Below are positions 18,636 through 27,208 of a stretch of DNA of 64,000 nt, in pieces; within the stretch, counting starts at the first letter, position 1; the number at the start of each line of letters is the position of its first letter. A program made the translations under genes and the position numbers. This DNA is from Pseudomonas oryzihabitans. Lineage in GTDB: Bacteria; Pseudomonadota; Gammaproteobacteria; Pseudomonadales; Pseudomonadaceae. The DNA lies in NCBI RefSeq assembly GCF_001518815.1, contig NZ_CP013987.1:248001-312000 (forward strand), read 5' to 3'. Below the pieces are notes generated by a model. It worked only from the letters and a program-made list of their open reading frames with translations, had not been told where the DNA came from and did no database searches.

Positions 18636-19697
18636 TCAGGCGGTGGCTTTCTTCTGCAGCGGCGGGGTGGCGCGATTGACGCGTGTCTTGGCGCCAAAGA
18701 AGGCGACACTGAGGAAGTGCAGCGGGCTGATCCGCTCCAGCACTACCTTGAGCGCCACCGGCAGGAACAGCCCCAGGATCATGCTGACGGTAAAGACCAC
18801 CCAGATGTCATGTACCTGCAGCTTGTTCAGCACGATGCGGGCACCCGCGGTGCCGAACACGTGGAACAGGTAGATCTCGAAGGAGAAGTAGCCCAGCCAG
18901 GCCAGCGGCTTGAAGTAGAAGCGGCGGGCGATCAGCAGGCTGATGGCGGCAAGGCCCAGGGCAGTGCCCACCACGGCCATGTCGCCTTCGTCGAGGTCGA
19001 CCAGTTCGAACAGATAGGCCTGGTCGATCGCCACCAGGATCACCAGGGCTACCGCCATCGTCATGATATTGCGACGAGTGATGAGCTGCTCGCTGAAGCG
19101 GTAGAGACCCAGGCCCAACAGGAAGAAGGGGAACAACTGCACCGCCTTGTAGAGGCTGAACAGGTCCGGGAAGCTCTCCCAGGCGAAGGACGCCGCCAGG
19201 GCGACGGCGAACACCAGCCCAAAGTTGCGCAGGGTCAGCAGCAGGCCGGCCTTCTCCAGCAGGGCGATCACCACGAAGATGCAGAAGATCGACTGCAGGA
19301 ACCAGAAGTGCGCGTAGCTGAAGAAGTAGATGCTGAAGATGTCGGTCAGCTGCGGCTTGTAGTTGGTGTTGGGGACGGCCATCTGCAAGGCGAAGAACAG
19401 CGTCGAGACCACCAGCAGGGGAATGCCGATGCGTTTGAACTTGCCCTGGTAGAAGCGCGACAGGTCGCTGCCGGTGTTGACCGGACGCAAGGCGTAGACA
19501 TAGCCGGAAATAGCGGTGAACAGCGGCATCCGGACGTAAACGAGAGAATCGTAGAGATAGCGCAGCACGGATTCGTCGGGCACCTTCAGGCCCAGGGTGG
19601 ACGAACTACCGATGACATGGCCCGCTACCATCAGAAACAGCGCCAGTCCGCGGATCGTCTCTATGCGCAGATCCTTTTCAGGCGTGGTCTTGGTCAT
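18636..19697 (-). CDS. Membrane acyltransferase, acyltransferase-3 family
   Basis: The 353-residue polytopic protein begins with a cytosolic stretch and then IETIRGLALFLMVAGHVIGS. The R-x10-H pattern and about ten hydrophobic helices mark acyltransferase-3 (OatA/ExoZ/NodX-like) proteins that O-acylate sugars of exopolysaccharide, LPS or peptidoglycan. MPLFTAISGYVYALRPV is the second family motif. It stands alone, ending at a terminator shared with mexS. The acceptor sugar is unknown and no polysaccharide genes are adjacent. Confidence 0.85.
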   Translation of the reverse strand: MTKTTPEKDLRIETIRGLALFLMVAGHVIGSSSTLGLKVPDESVLRYLYDSLVYVRMPLFTAISGYVYALRPVNTGSDLSRFYQGKFKRIGIPLLVVSTLFFALQMAVPNTNYKPQLTDIFSIYFFSYAHFWFLQSIFCIFVVIALLEKAGLLLTLRNFGLVFAVALAASFAWESFPDLFSLYKAVQLFPFFLLGLGLYRFSEQLITRRNIMTMAVALVILVAIDQAYLFELVDLDEGDMAVVGTALGLAAISLLIARRFYFKPLAWLGYFSFEIYLFHVFGTAGARIVLNKLQVHDIWVVFTVSMILGLFLPVALKVVLERISPLHFLSVAFFGAKTRVNRATPPLQKKATA

Positions 19698-19997
19698 GCT
19701 GAGTCCTCTGTACTAGCTAAGCGAGACAGCGTTTCCACAGGAGTAGGGAAAGGATGTCGGCGCATCAGATCATCTGAGCCCGGTGAGCTTAGGCTAGTTC
19801 GTTAGCTTCCTTGCGGTAAGGACGGGAAAAGCCCGGCTTTTCTTGCGCTGCATCACTTTTCTGTGAAGCGATTCTTGAAAGTGTGAACTTGCAACGTCAG
19901 CGAACGGCATTGATCGAGATGGCATTGTGCCAGTTTTAAGGCTTTCTTAAGCCAGATGGCGTAAGCACGGCGGCCGTATCGGCCGCCGGTTCGATCT
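19698..19997. other. Intergenic region between acyltransferase and yciI-like genes
   Basis: This 300-bp region presumably holds the acyltransferase promoter. A GAAAAGC-CCG-GCTTTTC stem (19826-19842) could end the yciI-like transcript. A looser CACTTTTC/GAAAGTG inverted repeat follows at 19853-19882. No gene is seen. Confidence 0.45.
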
Positions 19998-20294
19998 TCA
20001 GACGAATGCCTTGCCGTCCAGAATCGCCTTGCGCCAGCGGGTGATACGCACCTCGCCCGGCAGGCCGGCGGAAGTGAAGGGATCACGGGCGATAAAGGCT
20101 TCGGCCTCGGCGCGGGTTTCCACATCGACGATGTAGACACTGCCCGTGGCGGTTTCGCCGTCGTCGCTGAGCTTGGCGCCGCAGGCCAGCAGGGCGGCGG
20201 CATTCTCGCGCAGGAAGTCCAGATGGGCCGGGCGATGCTGCTGGCGCAGGGCCAAGCTGTCCGGCTTGTCGAAGGTCTCGATCAGAAAAGGCAT
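19998..20294 (-). CDS. YciI family protein
   Basis: The product is 98 residues with the YciI/YCII ferredoxin-like fold pattern: RQQHRPAHLDFLRENAA (His-Asp pair), LLACGAKLSDDGETATGSVY, and AEAEAFIARDPFTSAGL. YCII domains have a conserved His-Asp dyad and a possible hydrolytic or dehalogenase-like role, but their physiological reaction is unproven. It appears monocistronic. Length is typical. Confidence 0.85.
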   Translation of the reverse strand: MPFLIETFDKPDSLALRQQHRPAHLDFLRENAAALLACGAKLSDDGETATGSVYIVDVETRAEAEAFIARDPFTSAGLPGEVRITRWRKAILDGKAFV

Positions 20295-20421
20295 GGCAGG
20301 CTCCCATAGGGGCGGCGGCCCCGGTGGCCGCCGCTGGCGCAGGGTGGCGCGATCCTGGGGGCAGCGTCAATCGGACCTTGGCCGGCTACCTTCCCTGCAG
20401 ACCGGGCATAGGCATAGCAGT

Positions 20422-20440
20422 GAAACGTATTAAACATTTG
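20422..20440. promoter_or_regulatory. AT-rich imperfect palindrome upstream of the orphan binding-protein gene
   Basis: The 19-mer starting GAAACGTAT and ending TAAACATTTG is an imperfect dyad about 50 bp before the start at 20493. It loosely resembles GAAA...TTTC Zur/Fur-family sites. Given the convergent zinc locus it is worth noting, but the match is weak. Confidence 0.25.
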
Positions 20441-20492
20441 GATCTAAACGGTGCAGGCTGACCTTTCTCAATGGAATATAAGGAAAGGTCCC

Positions 20493-21446
20493 ATGTCGCT
20501 CCTGCCTCTCCCACGCCTCGCGCCTTTGCTCATGACCCTGCTGATGACGCTCAGCGTATGGGTGCCCGTGCAGGCCGCCGACCAAGCCCTGCGCGTCGGC
20601 TATCAAAAGGGCGGCGGCCTGTTGGCCGTGCTCAAGGCCCAGGGCACCCTGGAACGGGCCTTCGCCGCCCAGGGCTATCACCTGAGCTGGCGTGAATTCC
20701 AGGCCGGCCCTCAGCTGCTGGAGGCCCTCAACGCCGGCAGCATCGATGTCGGCTATACCGGCTCGCCGCCGCCGATCTTCGCTCAGGCCGCTGGAATCGA
20801 TCTGGTCTATCTGGGCGCCGAGCCGGCCAGTGAGGCGGTCGAGGCCATCCTGGTGCCGGACGCCTCGCCGATCCACGACGTGGCCGGGCTCAAGGGCAGG
20901 AAGGTGGCGGTACAGAAGGGGTCGAGCGCCAACTTCCTGCTGGTCGCGGCCCTGGAAAAGGCCGGACTCGGCTTCAAGGACATCCAGCCGGTCTATCTGC
21001 CGCCGGCCGATGCCCGCGCTGCCTTTGCCAGTGGTTCGGTGGATGCCTGGGTGGTCTGGGATCCCTACCTGGCCGCCATCCAGCAGAGCCAGCCGGTGCG
21101 GGTGCTCGCCGACTATAAAGGCCTGCTGCACGCCAACAGCTTCTATGAGGGCTCGCGCCGCTTCGCCAACGCTCATCCCGCGGCGATCCAGCTACTGCTC
21201 GCGGAACTGGCCAAGGCCGGTGCCTGGGCCAATGCCCACAAGCCGGAGGTGAGTCGCATCCTGGCCGCACAGATCGGTCTGCCAGAGGCAGTGATCGCTA
21301 CCTGGCAGGCGCGCACCCGCTACGGCGCGACGGCGCTGACGCCGGAGATCATCGCCGTCCAGCAACAGACCGCCGACATCTTCCATGCCCAGGGGCTGAT
21401 CCCCCGACCGGTGGATGTCAGCCAGGCGGTCTGGCAGGCGCCCTAG
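20493..21446 (+). CDS. Orphan aliphatic-sulfonate-type ABC transporter binding protein
   Basis: The 317-residue protein is chosen to start at 20493, with AAGGAAAGG upstream. It carries a signal peptide ending VPVQAADQAL. Family motifs of SsuA/TauA-type NMT1-like binding proteins follow: LRVGYQKGGGLLAVLKAQG, SIDVGYTGSPPPIFAQAAG, LKGRKVAVQKGSSANFLLV, and SGSVDAWVVWDPYLAA. It would capture an alkanesulfonate or related anion in the periplasm. No permease or ATPase gene of this type is adjacent; its neighbour znuB is convergent 17 bp away. It either works with distant SsuBC-like proteins or has another role. Confidence 0.85.
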   Translation: MSLLPLPRLAPLLMTLLMTLSVWVPVQAADQALRVGYQKGGGLLAVLKAQGTLERAFAAQGYHLSWREFQAGPQLLEALNAGSIDVGYTGSPPPIFAQAAGIDLVYLGAEPASEAVEAILVPDASPIHDVAGLKGRKVAVQKGSSANFLLVAALEKAGLGFKDIQPVYLPPADARAAFASGSVDAWVVWDPYLAAIQQSQPVRVLADYKGLLHANSFYEGSRRFANAHPAAIQLLLAELAKAGAWANAHKPEVSRILAAQIGLPEAVIATWQARTRYGATALTPEIIAVQQQTADIFHAQGLIPRPVDVSQAVWQAP

Positions 21447-21463
21447 CAGACTTTGAGCGGTCT

Positions 21464-22249
21464 CTAGGCGCGGCGGGGTAAGAGGTAGCCCAGCAGAAAC
21501 ATCCCGGCGGCGGCCACCACGACCGAGGGTCCGGCCGGGGTGTCCTGGTACCAGGACAGGGTCAACCCCAGGCACACGGCGGCCATGCCCAGCAGGCTGG
21601 CGCCGCAGGCCATCTGCTCGGGACTGCGAGCGTGGCGCTGGGCCGTGGCGGCGGGGATGATCAGCAGCGAGGTGATCAGCAGCACCCCGACGATCTTCAT
21701 GGCCACGGCGATGACGATGGCCACCAGCAGCATCAGTGCCAGGCGGATCCAGGTCACCGGCAGGCCTTCGACCTGGGCCAGTTCCTCGTGCACGGTGATG
21801 GCCAGCAGCGGTCGCCACAGCCAGACCAGGGCCGCCAGCACCAGGGCGCTGCCGCCAAGGATCCAGCGCAGATCACTGGGTCCCACGGCCAGCAGATCAC
21901 CGAACAGATAGCTCATCAGGTCGATCCGCACCTCGTGCATGAACGACAGCGCCACCAGACCCAGGGACAGGGTGCTGTGGGCGAGGATGCCCAGCAGGGT
22001 ATCGGCGGCCAGGCCCCGGCGGCGCTGCAGCACCACCAGTACCACGGCCAGCGCCAGGCAGCCGACGGTGACGGTCAGGGTCGGGCTGACATCCAGCAGA
22101 AAGCCCACGGCCACCCCGAGCAGGGCGGCATGGGACAGGGTGTCGCCGAAGTAGGCCATGCGCCGCCAGACCACGAAGGAGCCCAGGGGACCGGCGACGA
22201 GGGCAAGGGCGAGACCGGCGAGCAGGGCATACAGCAGGAAATCAGCCAT
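21464..22249 (-). CDS. znuB: Zinc ABC transporter permease
   Basis: The 261-residue membrane protein belongs to the ABC-3 family. The start [20 protein letters not shown] overlaps the znuC stop by 8 bp. Features are [20 protein letters not shown] near the N-terminus and [18 protein letters not shown] near the C-terminus. It forms the inner-membrane channel for Zn2+ with ZnuC and ZnuA, and it ends the zur-znuC-znuB operon. Overlap with zur/znuC and proximity to a Zur box indicate zinc-dependent repression. Confidence 0.94.
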   Translation of the reverse strand: MADFLLYALLAGLALALVAGPLGSFVVWRRMAYFGDTLSHAALLGVAVGFLLDVSPTLTVTVGCLALAVVLVVLQRRRGLAADTLLGILAHSTLSLGLVALSFMHEVRIDLMSYLFGDLLAVGPSDLRWILGGSALVLAALVWLWRPLLAITVHEELAQVEGLPVTWIRLALMLLVAIVIAVAMKIVGVLLITSLLIIPAATAQRHARSPEQMACGASLLGMAAVCLGLTLSWYQDTPAGPSVVVAAAGMFLLGYLLPRRA

Positions 22250-23012
22250 GCTTGCAGTGGGCTCCATGGACATGCGGGGTCTTGACCACGCCGCCGTGCA
22301 GGTCGTGAGCGTGATCGTGGTGATGGTGGTAGACGGCGAGATTGCGCGCGCTCTGGCCAAACAGCGCCTGGTAGGCCGGATCGCCGCTGACCTGCTCGGG
22401 GTGGCCGGAGCAGCAGACGTGGCGATTCAGGCAGATCACCTGGTCGGTGGCGCCCATCACCAGATGCAGGTCGTGGGAGACCATCAGCACGCCGCAGCCA
22501 TGACGCTCGCGCAGCTGGCCGATCAGCCGATACAGCTCGCTCTGGCCGCTGATGTCGACGCCCTGCACGGGTTCGTCGAGGACCAGCAGCTCGGGTTGGC
22601 GAAGCAGGGCGCGCGCCAGCAGCACCCGTTGCAGCTCGCCGCCGGAGACGCTCTGCAGGGGGCTGTCGATGACCCCTTCGGCGCCCACTTCACCCAGGGC
22701 GGCGAGGGCACTGGCGCGGGTGACGCCTGGCACCAGGCGCAGGAAGCGCAGCACCGACAGCGGCAGGGTGGCATCCACCTGCAGTTTCTGCGGCATGTAG
22801 CCGATGCGCAGGCGCGGCCGGCGCCAGACACTGCCGCGATCCGGGGTGAGCAGCCCGAGCACGCTGCGCACCAGGGTGGTCTTGCCGGCCCCGTTGGGGC
22901 CGATGAGGGTGACGATGCGGCCGGGATCCAGGCTCAGGCTGACCTGGTCGAGCACCGGCTGGCCGCCAAAGGTCACGCTGACATCCTGCAGCCGGATCAG
23001 CGCCTCGCTCAT
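22242..23012 (-). CDS. znuC: Zinc ABC transporter ATPase
   Basis: The 256-residue protein has Walker [19 protein letters not shown], signature [15 protein letters not shown], Walker [13 protein letters not shown], and a His-rich C-terminus ([13 protein letters not shown]). The start at 23012 overlaps the zur TGA as ATGA; a frame start 24 bp upstream is less likely. It powers Zn2+ import by ZnuB. The His-rich tail is common in Pseudomonas ZnuC and may bind zinc. Confidence 0.95.
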   Translation of the reverse strand: MSEALIRLQDVSVTFGGQPVLDQVSLSLDPGRIVTLIGPNGAGKTTLVRSVLGLLTPDRGSVWRRPRLRIGYMPQKLQVDATLPLSVLRFLRLVPGVTRASALAALGEVGAEGVIDSPLQSVSGGELQRVLLARALLRQPELLVLDEPVQGVDISGQSELYRLIGQLRERHGCGVLMVSHDLHLVMGATDQVICLNRHVCCSGHPEQVSGDPAYQALFGQSARNLAVYHHHHDHAHDLHGGVVKTPHVHGAHCKHG

Positions 23013-23494
23013 GCTCGCTTCCGGCAGGCGGCGCATTGGCCGACCACTTCCACGGTCTGGCCTTCCACCTGAAAGCCCACGGCCTTGGCGCCGTCGAGAA
23101 TCGCCTGGTGGACCGCCGGCTGTTCCAGTTCGATGCTCATCTGGCAGGTGCGGCAGATCAGGAACTGGCCCTGGTGGGCTTCGCCGGGGTGGTTGCAGCC
23201 GACGAAGGCGTTGAGCGAGGCGATACGGTGCACCAGGCCGTTTTCCACCAGGAAATCCAGCGCCCGGTAGACGGTGGGCGGCGCCGCGCGGCGGCCGTCC
23301 TGCTCGCTGAGCACGGCCAGGATGTCGTAGGCGCCGAGCGGTTTGTGGCTTTGCCAGACCAGCTCCAGCACCCGCTTGCGCAGGTCGGTGAGGCGCACGC
23401 CGGCGCGACTGCAGAGGTCATCGGCCTCGGCCAGGGCGTGGGCGACGCAGCGCGAATGATCATGGGGCCGAAAGGCCAGGGGGGCGTCGGACAT
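23009..23494 (-). CDS. zur: Zinc uptake regulator, Fur family
   Basis: The product is 161 residues. A winged helix ([38 protein letters not shown]) precedes the dimer domain with FLICRTC and a C-terminal [10 protein letters not shown]. These two CxxC pairs form the structural zinc site. HPGEAHQ supplies regulatory ligands. With zinc bound, Zur represses its own operon (zur-znuCB) and the divergent znuA from the intervening operator. It was originally called Np20 in P. aeruginosa. Confidence 0.95.
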   Translation of the reverse strand: MSDAPLAFRPHDHSRCVAHALAEADDLCSRAGVRLTDLRKRVLELVWQSHKPLGAYDILAVLSEQDGRRAAPPTVYRALDFLVENGLVHRIASLNAFVGCNHPGEAHQGQFLICRTCQMSIELEQPAVHQAILDGAKAVGFQVEGQTVEVVGQCAACRKRA

Positions 23495-23514
23495 GGAACG
23501 ATACCTTGAGAGCC

Positions 23515-23533
23515 AGAACGTTATTATATTGCA
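23515..23533. promoter_or_regulatory. Candidate Zur box between zur and znuA
   Basis: The AT-rich dyad AACGTTATTATATTGCA lies in the 65-bp space between the two divergent starts. It resembles the GTTATATTATAAC-type core of Zur operators. Its position allows simultaneous repression of both transcripts. Confidence 0.6.
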
Positions 23534-23559
23534 CCTCTCTTAAGAATCGGGATTTTCAC

Positions 23560-24561
23560 GTGCCACGCCTCCTACCCCTCGTCGCCTCCCTACTGCTCAC
23601 CGCAACCCTGCTGCCCGCCCAGGCCGAAGTGAAGGTCCTCACCAGCATCAAGCCCCTGCAACTGATCGCCGCGGCCATTCAGGACGGCACCGGCCAGCCT
23701 GCCGTGCTCCTGCCGCCAGGCGCCTCTCCCCATCACTACGCCTTGCGGCCCTCGGACCTGCGCCAGGTGCGCGAGGCCAACCTGGTCTACTGGATCGGCC
23801 CGGATCTGGAAACCTTCCTGCCGGCGGTGCTCAAGGAGCGCCAGGGCCCCAGCGTGGCGGTGCAGGAACTGCCCGGTCTGCACCTGCGCCGCTTCGGTGC
23901 CGAGCATGCCCATGAGCATGGCGAGGACGCTCACGACGAGGCGCATGCCCACGGTGATGAACATGAACATGAACATGAACATGAACATGAACAGGGTGCC
24001 GCGCCCGAATACGCCCATGACCACGATCATCGCCCGGGTAGCCTTGATGCGCATCTCTGGCTGGCCCCGGCCAATGCTCGGGTGATCGCCGCCCGTCTGG
24101 CCGCCGACCTAAGTCAGGCCGATCCGGCCAATGCGTCGCGCTACGCCGCCAACCTCAAGACCTTCGACGCCGCCCTGGCCACCAAGGACCAGGCCGTGCG
24201 CGCCCAGCTGGCGCCGCTGGCGAGCAAGCCCTACTTCGTCTTCCACGAAGCCTTCGACTATTTCGAGGAAGCCTATGGCCTGAGCCATCGCGGCGTCTTC
24301 GCCCTCGGCGCCGATGTCCAGCCCGGTGCCCGCCACGTGGCCGCCATGCGTGAAGAACTCAAGGCCGCAGGGCCGACCTGTGTCTTCACCGAGCCGCCCT
24401 TGCAGCCCAAGATCGCCACCACCCTGAGCAGTGGCCTGCCGGTAACCCTGGTAGAGCTCGATCCCCTGGGCGCCCGCATCCCGGCCAATGCCGGCGGTTA
24501 TGCCCAGCTGCTGCAGAACGTGACCGACACGCTCAGCGGCTGCCTGAGCAAGCTGCCCTGA
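23560..24561 (+). CDS. znuA: Periplasmic zinc-binding protein
   Basis: The 333-residue product is read from a GTG that gives a clean signal peptide (PRLLPLVASLLLTATLLPAQ, then AEVKVL). Upstream in-frame starts would overlap the operator. Cluster A-I motifs are GASPHHYALRPSD, VYWIGPDLETFL, AHLWLAPANARVIAARLAAD and FVFHEAFDYFEEAYGL. Between the first and second lobes lies a long His/Asp/Glu loop (residues about 115-160) containing an EHEHEHEHEHE run coded by a hexanucleotide repeat. ZnuA delivers Zn2+ to ZnuBC. The downstream gap leads into the phoP leader. Confidence 0.95.
   Translation: MPRLLPLVASLLLTATLLPAQAEVKVLTSIKPLQLIAAAIQDGTGQPAVLLPPGASPHHYALRPSDLRQVREANLVYWIGPDLETFLPAVLKERQGPSVAVQELPGLHLRRFGAEHAHEHGEDAHDEAHAHGDEHEHEHEHEHEQGAAPEYAHDHDHRPGSLDAHLWLAPANARVIAARLAADLSQADPANASRYAANLKTFDAALATKDQAVRAQLAPLASKPYFVFHEAFDYFEEAYGLSHRGVFALGADVQPGARHVAAMREELKAAGPTCVFTEPPLQPKIATTLSSGLPVTLVELDPLGARIPANAGGYAQLLQNVTDTLSGCLSKLP
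23957..23992 (+). repeat. Hexanucleotide tandem repeat inside znuA
   Basis: Six perfect copies of ATGAAC encode alternating His and Glu in the metal-binding loop. The unit length keeps frame, so copy-number change would lengthen or shorten the loop without inactivating the gene. Confidence 0.95.
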
Positions 24562-24623
24562 GGCCCTGGGGTGACGGCCAGGCTGACGCTACCGTCCGTC
24601 GCCCTTGACCTGCCCTGGTGATC

Positions 24624-24662
24624 GTTCAGCTGGCGTTCAGGACGAGTTCAGGCAGCGTTCAG
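24624..24662 (+). promoter_or_regulatory. Four GTTCAG direct repeats (candidate PhoP boxes) and promoter
   Basis: GTTCAG occurs at 24624, 24635, 24646 and 24657, an exact 11-bp period with 5-bp spacers. That is the tandem half-site pattern bound by OmpR/PhoB-family regulators such as PhoP. A TAATCT hexamer lies 11 bp after the last repeat and fits as a -10 element with the repeats replacing the -35. Transcription would start near 24686 and run toward phoP. A fifth, single GTTCAG lies just before the phoP ribosome site (about 25061). Confidence 0.65.
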
Positions 24663-24716
24663 GGCCATTGGCCTAATCTGCAACTGTCAGATCAGCAACG
24701 CCGAGGTCGCCCGGAT

Positions 24717-24836
24717 ATGTTCACCCTAGCGCAGCTCCCGCTAAGGCAGATCGTCCGGACACTTCGACCCGACCTGGCGATGTTCATCCTTGTAACTCCA
24801 CTGCAGGGTCACCAAGTCAGCTCTGGTCCTCTGTAG
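24717..24836 (+). CDS. Possible 39-residue leader ORF upstream of phoP
   Basis: An ATG preceded at 10 bp by GAGG opens a 39-codon frame (MFTLAQLPLRQIVRTLRPDL and on to VSSGPL). It uses several codons that are rare in GC-rich Pseudomonas (CTA, AGG, ACA, GTA, CTT). It ends 59 bp before an intrinsic terminator. It sits between the putative PhoP-controlled promoter and phoP, where oprH lies in P. aeruginosa; it does not resemble OprH. It could be a leader peptide, a small membrane peptide or chance. The segment may equally be a small RNA. Confidence 0.3.
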   Translation: MFTLAQLPLRQIVRTLRPDLAMFILVTPLQGHQVSSGPL

Positions 24837-24895
24837 CCGTCTCACGACGGAGCCGTCCCCCAACGGCAGTTTCCGATCCCCATGAAGTGCTCCTT

Positions 24896-24922
24896 ACCTC
24901 TCCAACTGGAGAGGTTTTTTTT
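24896..24922 (+). terminator. Intrinsic terminator in the phoP leader
   Basis: ACCTCTCC-AACT-GGAGAGGT forms an 8-bp stem with a 4-nt loop, followed by an eight-T run. It lies about 235 nt after the predicted start at 24686 and 157 bp before phoP. It would end a short RNA or act as an attenuator for phoPQ. Upstream CCGTC, GACGG and CCGTC blocks near 24838-24856 can pair in alternative ways. Confidence 0.8.
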
Positions 24923-25078
24923 GCCTGGAATAAAGTAAGTGTTCCCATCCATTCGCTCCCCGCTCTCGCCGCCAGCCCGCTCCAGGCGCCATAATCGACG
25001 TCAGGACGTAGCTGCGCGAAGCCAACGACAGGCGCAGTCGCGGCCGGAGAGTGCCTCTTTAGCTGTTCAGGAGTCTGC

Positions 25079-25756
25079 ATGAAGATCCTCGTCGTCGAAG
25101 ACGAAAACCTGCTGCGCCACCACCTCAAGGTGCGTCTGGGTGAAGCGGGTCATGTCGTCAATGCCGTGGCCGATGCGGAAGAAGCGCTCTACAGCGCCCG
25201 CGAATTCCATCACGACCTCGCCATCATCGATCTGGGCCTGCCCGGCATGAGCGGACTCGATCTGATCCGCCAGCTGCGTAACCAGGGCGCCACCCTGCCG
25301 ATCCTCATCCTCACCGCCCGCGGCAGCTGGCAGGACAAGGTCGAGGGCCTGGGTGCCGGGGCGGACGATTACGTGGTCAAGCCCTTCCAGTTCGAAGAAC
25401 TGGAGGCTCGCCTGAATGTGTTGCTGCGGCGCTCGGCGGGTTTCGTCCAGCCGAGCATCCGGGCCGGTTCGCTCAAGCTGGACCTGGGTCGCCAGCAGGC
25501 CTTCAACGAAGAACAGCCGCTGCAGCTCACCGCCTACGAGTACCGCCTGCTGGAATACCTGATGCGCAACCATCAGCAGGTGATCACCAAGGAGCGGCTC
25601 ATGGAGCAGCTCTACGACGATGACGGCGAGCACGACAGCAACGTCATCGAGGTGCTGGTGGGCCGCCTGAGGCGCAAGCTGGAAGCCAGCTGCCAGATGC
25701 AACCCATAGAAACGGTCCGTGGCCGCGGCTATCTGTTCACCGAGCGCTGCCAGTGA
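25079..25756 (+). CDS. phoP: Two-component response regulator PhoP
   Basis: The 225-residue OmpR-family regulator has a receiver domain (MKILVVEDENLLRHHLKVRL) with phospho-acceptor Asp51 in IIDLGLPGMSG. A winged helix follows (LTAYEYRLLEYLMRNHQQV, SNVIEVLVGRLRRKLEA, ETVRGRGYLFTERC). It is very close to recalled P. aeruginosa PhoP, including GADDYVVKPFQFEELEARLN. PhoP controls responses to low Mg2+ and cationic peptides. AGGAG precedes the ATG. In P. aeruginosa the operon is oprH-phoP-phoQ; no oprH is present here, and a repeat/terminator leader takes its place. Confidence 0.92.
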   Translation: MKILVVEDENLLRHHLKVRLGEAGHVVNAVADAEEALYSAREFHHDLAIIDLGLPGMSGLDLIRQLRNQGATLPILILTARGSWQDKVEGLGAGADDYVVKPFQFEELEARLNVLLRRSAGFVQPSIRAGSLKLDLGRQQAFNEEQPLQLTAYEYRLLEYLMRNHQQVITKERLMEQLYDDDGEHDSNVIEVLVGRLRRKLEASCQMQPIETVRGRGYLFTERCQ

Positions 25757-27147
25757 TTCGTTCCTTTCGCGTGCGGCTGCTGCTCAGCGCGGCCCTGCTG
25801 GTGATCGTCTGCCTGGCGCTGATCGTGCCGGCGATCCGCAATGCCTTCGACCGCACCGTGGAAAACTTCGTCGCCGCCCGCCTGGAGGCCAACGCCAACA
25901 CCCTGATCGGCGCGGCGCGGGCCATCGACGGGCGTCTGGCGATGCCGGAGATGATCGCCGAAGAGGTCTTCGACCGTCCCGGGTCGCCCATCCTGGGCTA
26001 TGTCTACGACCAGAATGGCCGTCTGCTCTGGCGTTCGCGCTCGGCGATCAAGGAGCGACCGAACTATCGACCGACCTTTGACGGCGGTGGGGTCAAGCTG
26101 GTCAAGGCCACCGACGATCAGGGCCAGGGTTTCTTCGTCTTCGATCGCGAGGTGTTGCTGGGCAATCCACCGGTCGCGGGCTTCAGCGTGGTCACCATGC
26201 AGCCGGCCGAGGAATACGAGCGACTGCGCGCGACCTTCGTCCACCAGGTGATCCTCTGGCTGGTCGGGGTGCTGGGTGCCCTGCTGGTGCTGTTGGCCCT
26301 GGTCATGCAGTGGAGCCTGAGACCGCTGCGCCGCCTCAGTCAGCAGCTGGACGCGGTGGAAACCGACCAGCGCGAGCTGCTCGACGAAAAGAACGTGCCC
26401 AGCGAGATCAGTCGCCTGATCCGTTCGCTCAACCGCCTGCTCGACCATGAGCGTCTGCAGCGCGAGCGCTACCGCGATACCCTCGGCGATCTCGCCCACA
26501 GCCTGAAGACGCCGCTGGCGGTGCTGCAGGGCGTGACCGAGGAATTGCGCCGCCGACCGCAGCTGGACCAGGAGGTCGGCACCCTGCAGACCCAGATCGA
26601 GCGGATGAACCAGCAGGTGATGTACCAGCTGCAGAGGGCCACGCGCCAGGGCGGTGCGGTGCTCAGCCGGCCGCTGGAGCTGGCGCCGCTGGTGGAGTCG
26701 CTGTTCAGTACCCTGGACAAGGTCTATGCCGAGAAGCGCGTCCAGACCGAACTCGACCTGCCGCTCAACCTGCGGGTGCAGGCCGAAGAGGCCGCCATGC
26801 TGGAGGTCTTCGGCAATCTGTTGGAAAACGCCTATCGCCTCTGCCTGACCCAGGTGCGGGTCAGCGCCTGGCGCCATACCGAGCACTGGATCGTCGACAT
26901 CGAGGACGATGGCCCCGGCATCCCCGCCGAGCGCCGCGAAAGCGTGCTGCGCCGCGGCATGCGCATGGACAGCCGACACCCCGGGCAGGGCATCGGCCTG
27001 GCGGTGGTGCAGGACATCCTCGAAGGCTATCGCAGCAGCCTGACCATCGATGAATCGAGCCTGGGTGGTGCCCGTTTCCGCTTTCGCCTGCCGGCGGCGA
27101 TTTCCCCGGAGCGGCCTTCCTTGGTGCACAATGGCGCCAGGACGTGA
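25753..27147 (+). CDS. phoQ: Sensor histidine kinase PhoQ
   Basis: The 464-residue protein starts at a GTG that overlaps the phoP stop (GTGA). Architecture: first membrane helix about residues 8-28, periplasmic sensor about 30-165, second helix about 170-190, HAMP, then the H-box TLGDLAHSLKTPLAVLQG with His249. The N-box is NLLENAYRLC and the G-boxes are DDGPGIPAERRE and GQGIGLAVVQDILEGY. The H-box and its surroundings are typical of PhoQ, which senses divalent cations and cationic peptides and phosphorylates PhoP. The acidic patch of the sensor domain was not examined in structure. Confidence 0.9.
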   Translation: MIRSFRVRLLLSAALLVIVCLALIVPAIRNAFDRTVENFVAARLEANANTLIGAARAIDGRLAMPEMIAEEVFDRPGSPILGYVYDQNGRLLWRSRSAIKERPNYRPTFDGGGVKLVKATDDQGQGFFVFDREVLLGNPPVAGFSVVTMQPAEEYERLRATFVHQVILWLVGVLGALLVLLALVMQWSLRPLRRLSQQLDAVETDQRELLDEKNVPSEISRLIRSLNRLLDHERLQRERYRDTLGDLAHSLKTPLAVLQGVTEELRRRPQLDQEVGTLQTQIERMNQQVMYQLQRATRQGGAVLSRPLELAPLVESLFSTLDKVYAEKRVQTELDLPLNLRVQAEEAAMLEVFGNLLENAYRLCLTQVRVSAWRHTEHWIVDIEDDGPGIPAERRESVLRRGMRMDSRHPGQGIGLAVVQDILEGYRSSLTIDESSLGGARFRFRLPAAISPERPSLVHNGART

Positions 27148-27208
27148 CCCATGGGTCATGGCTTGCGTCTGCTCCTGATAGTGAAATTCTGTCTGTAAGG
27201 ACCCCGGC

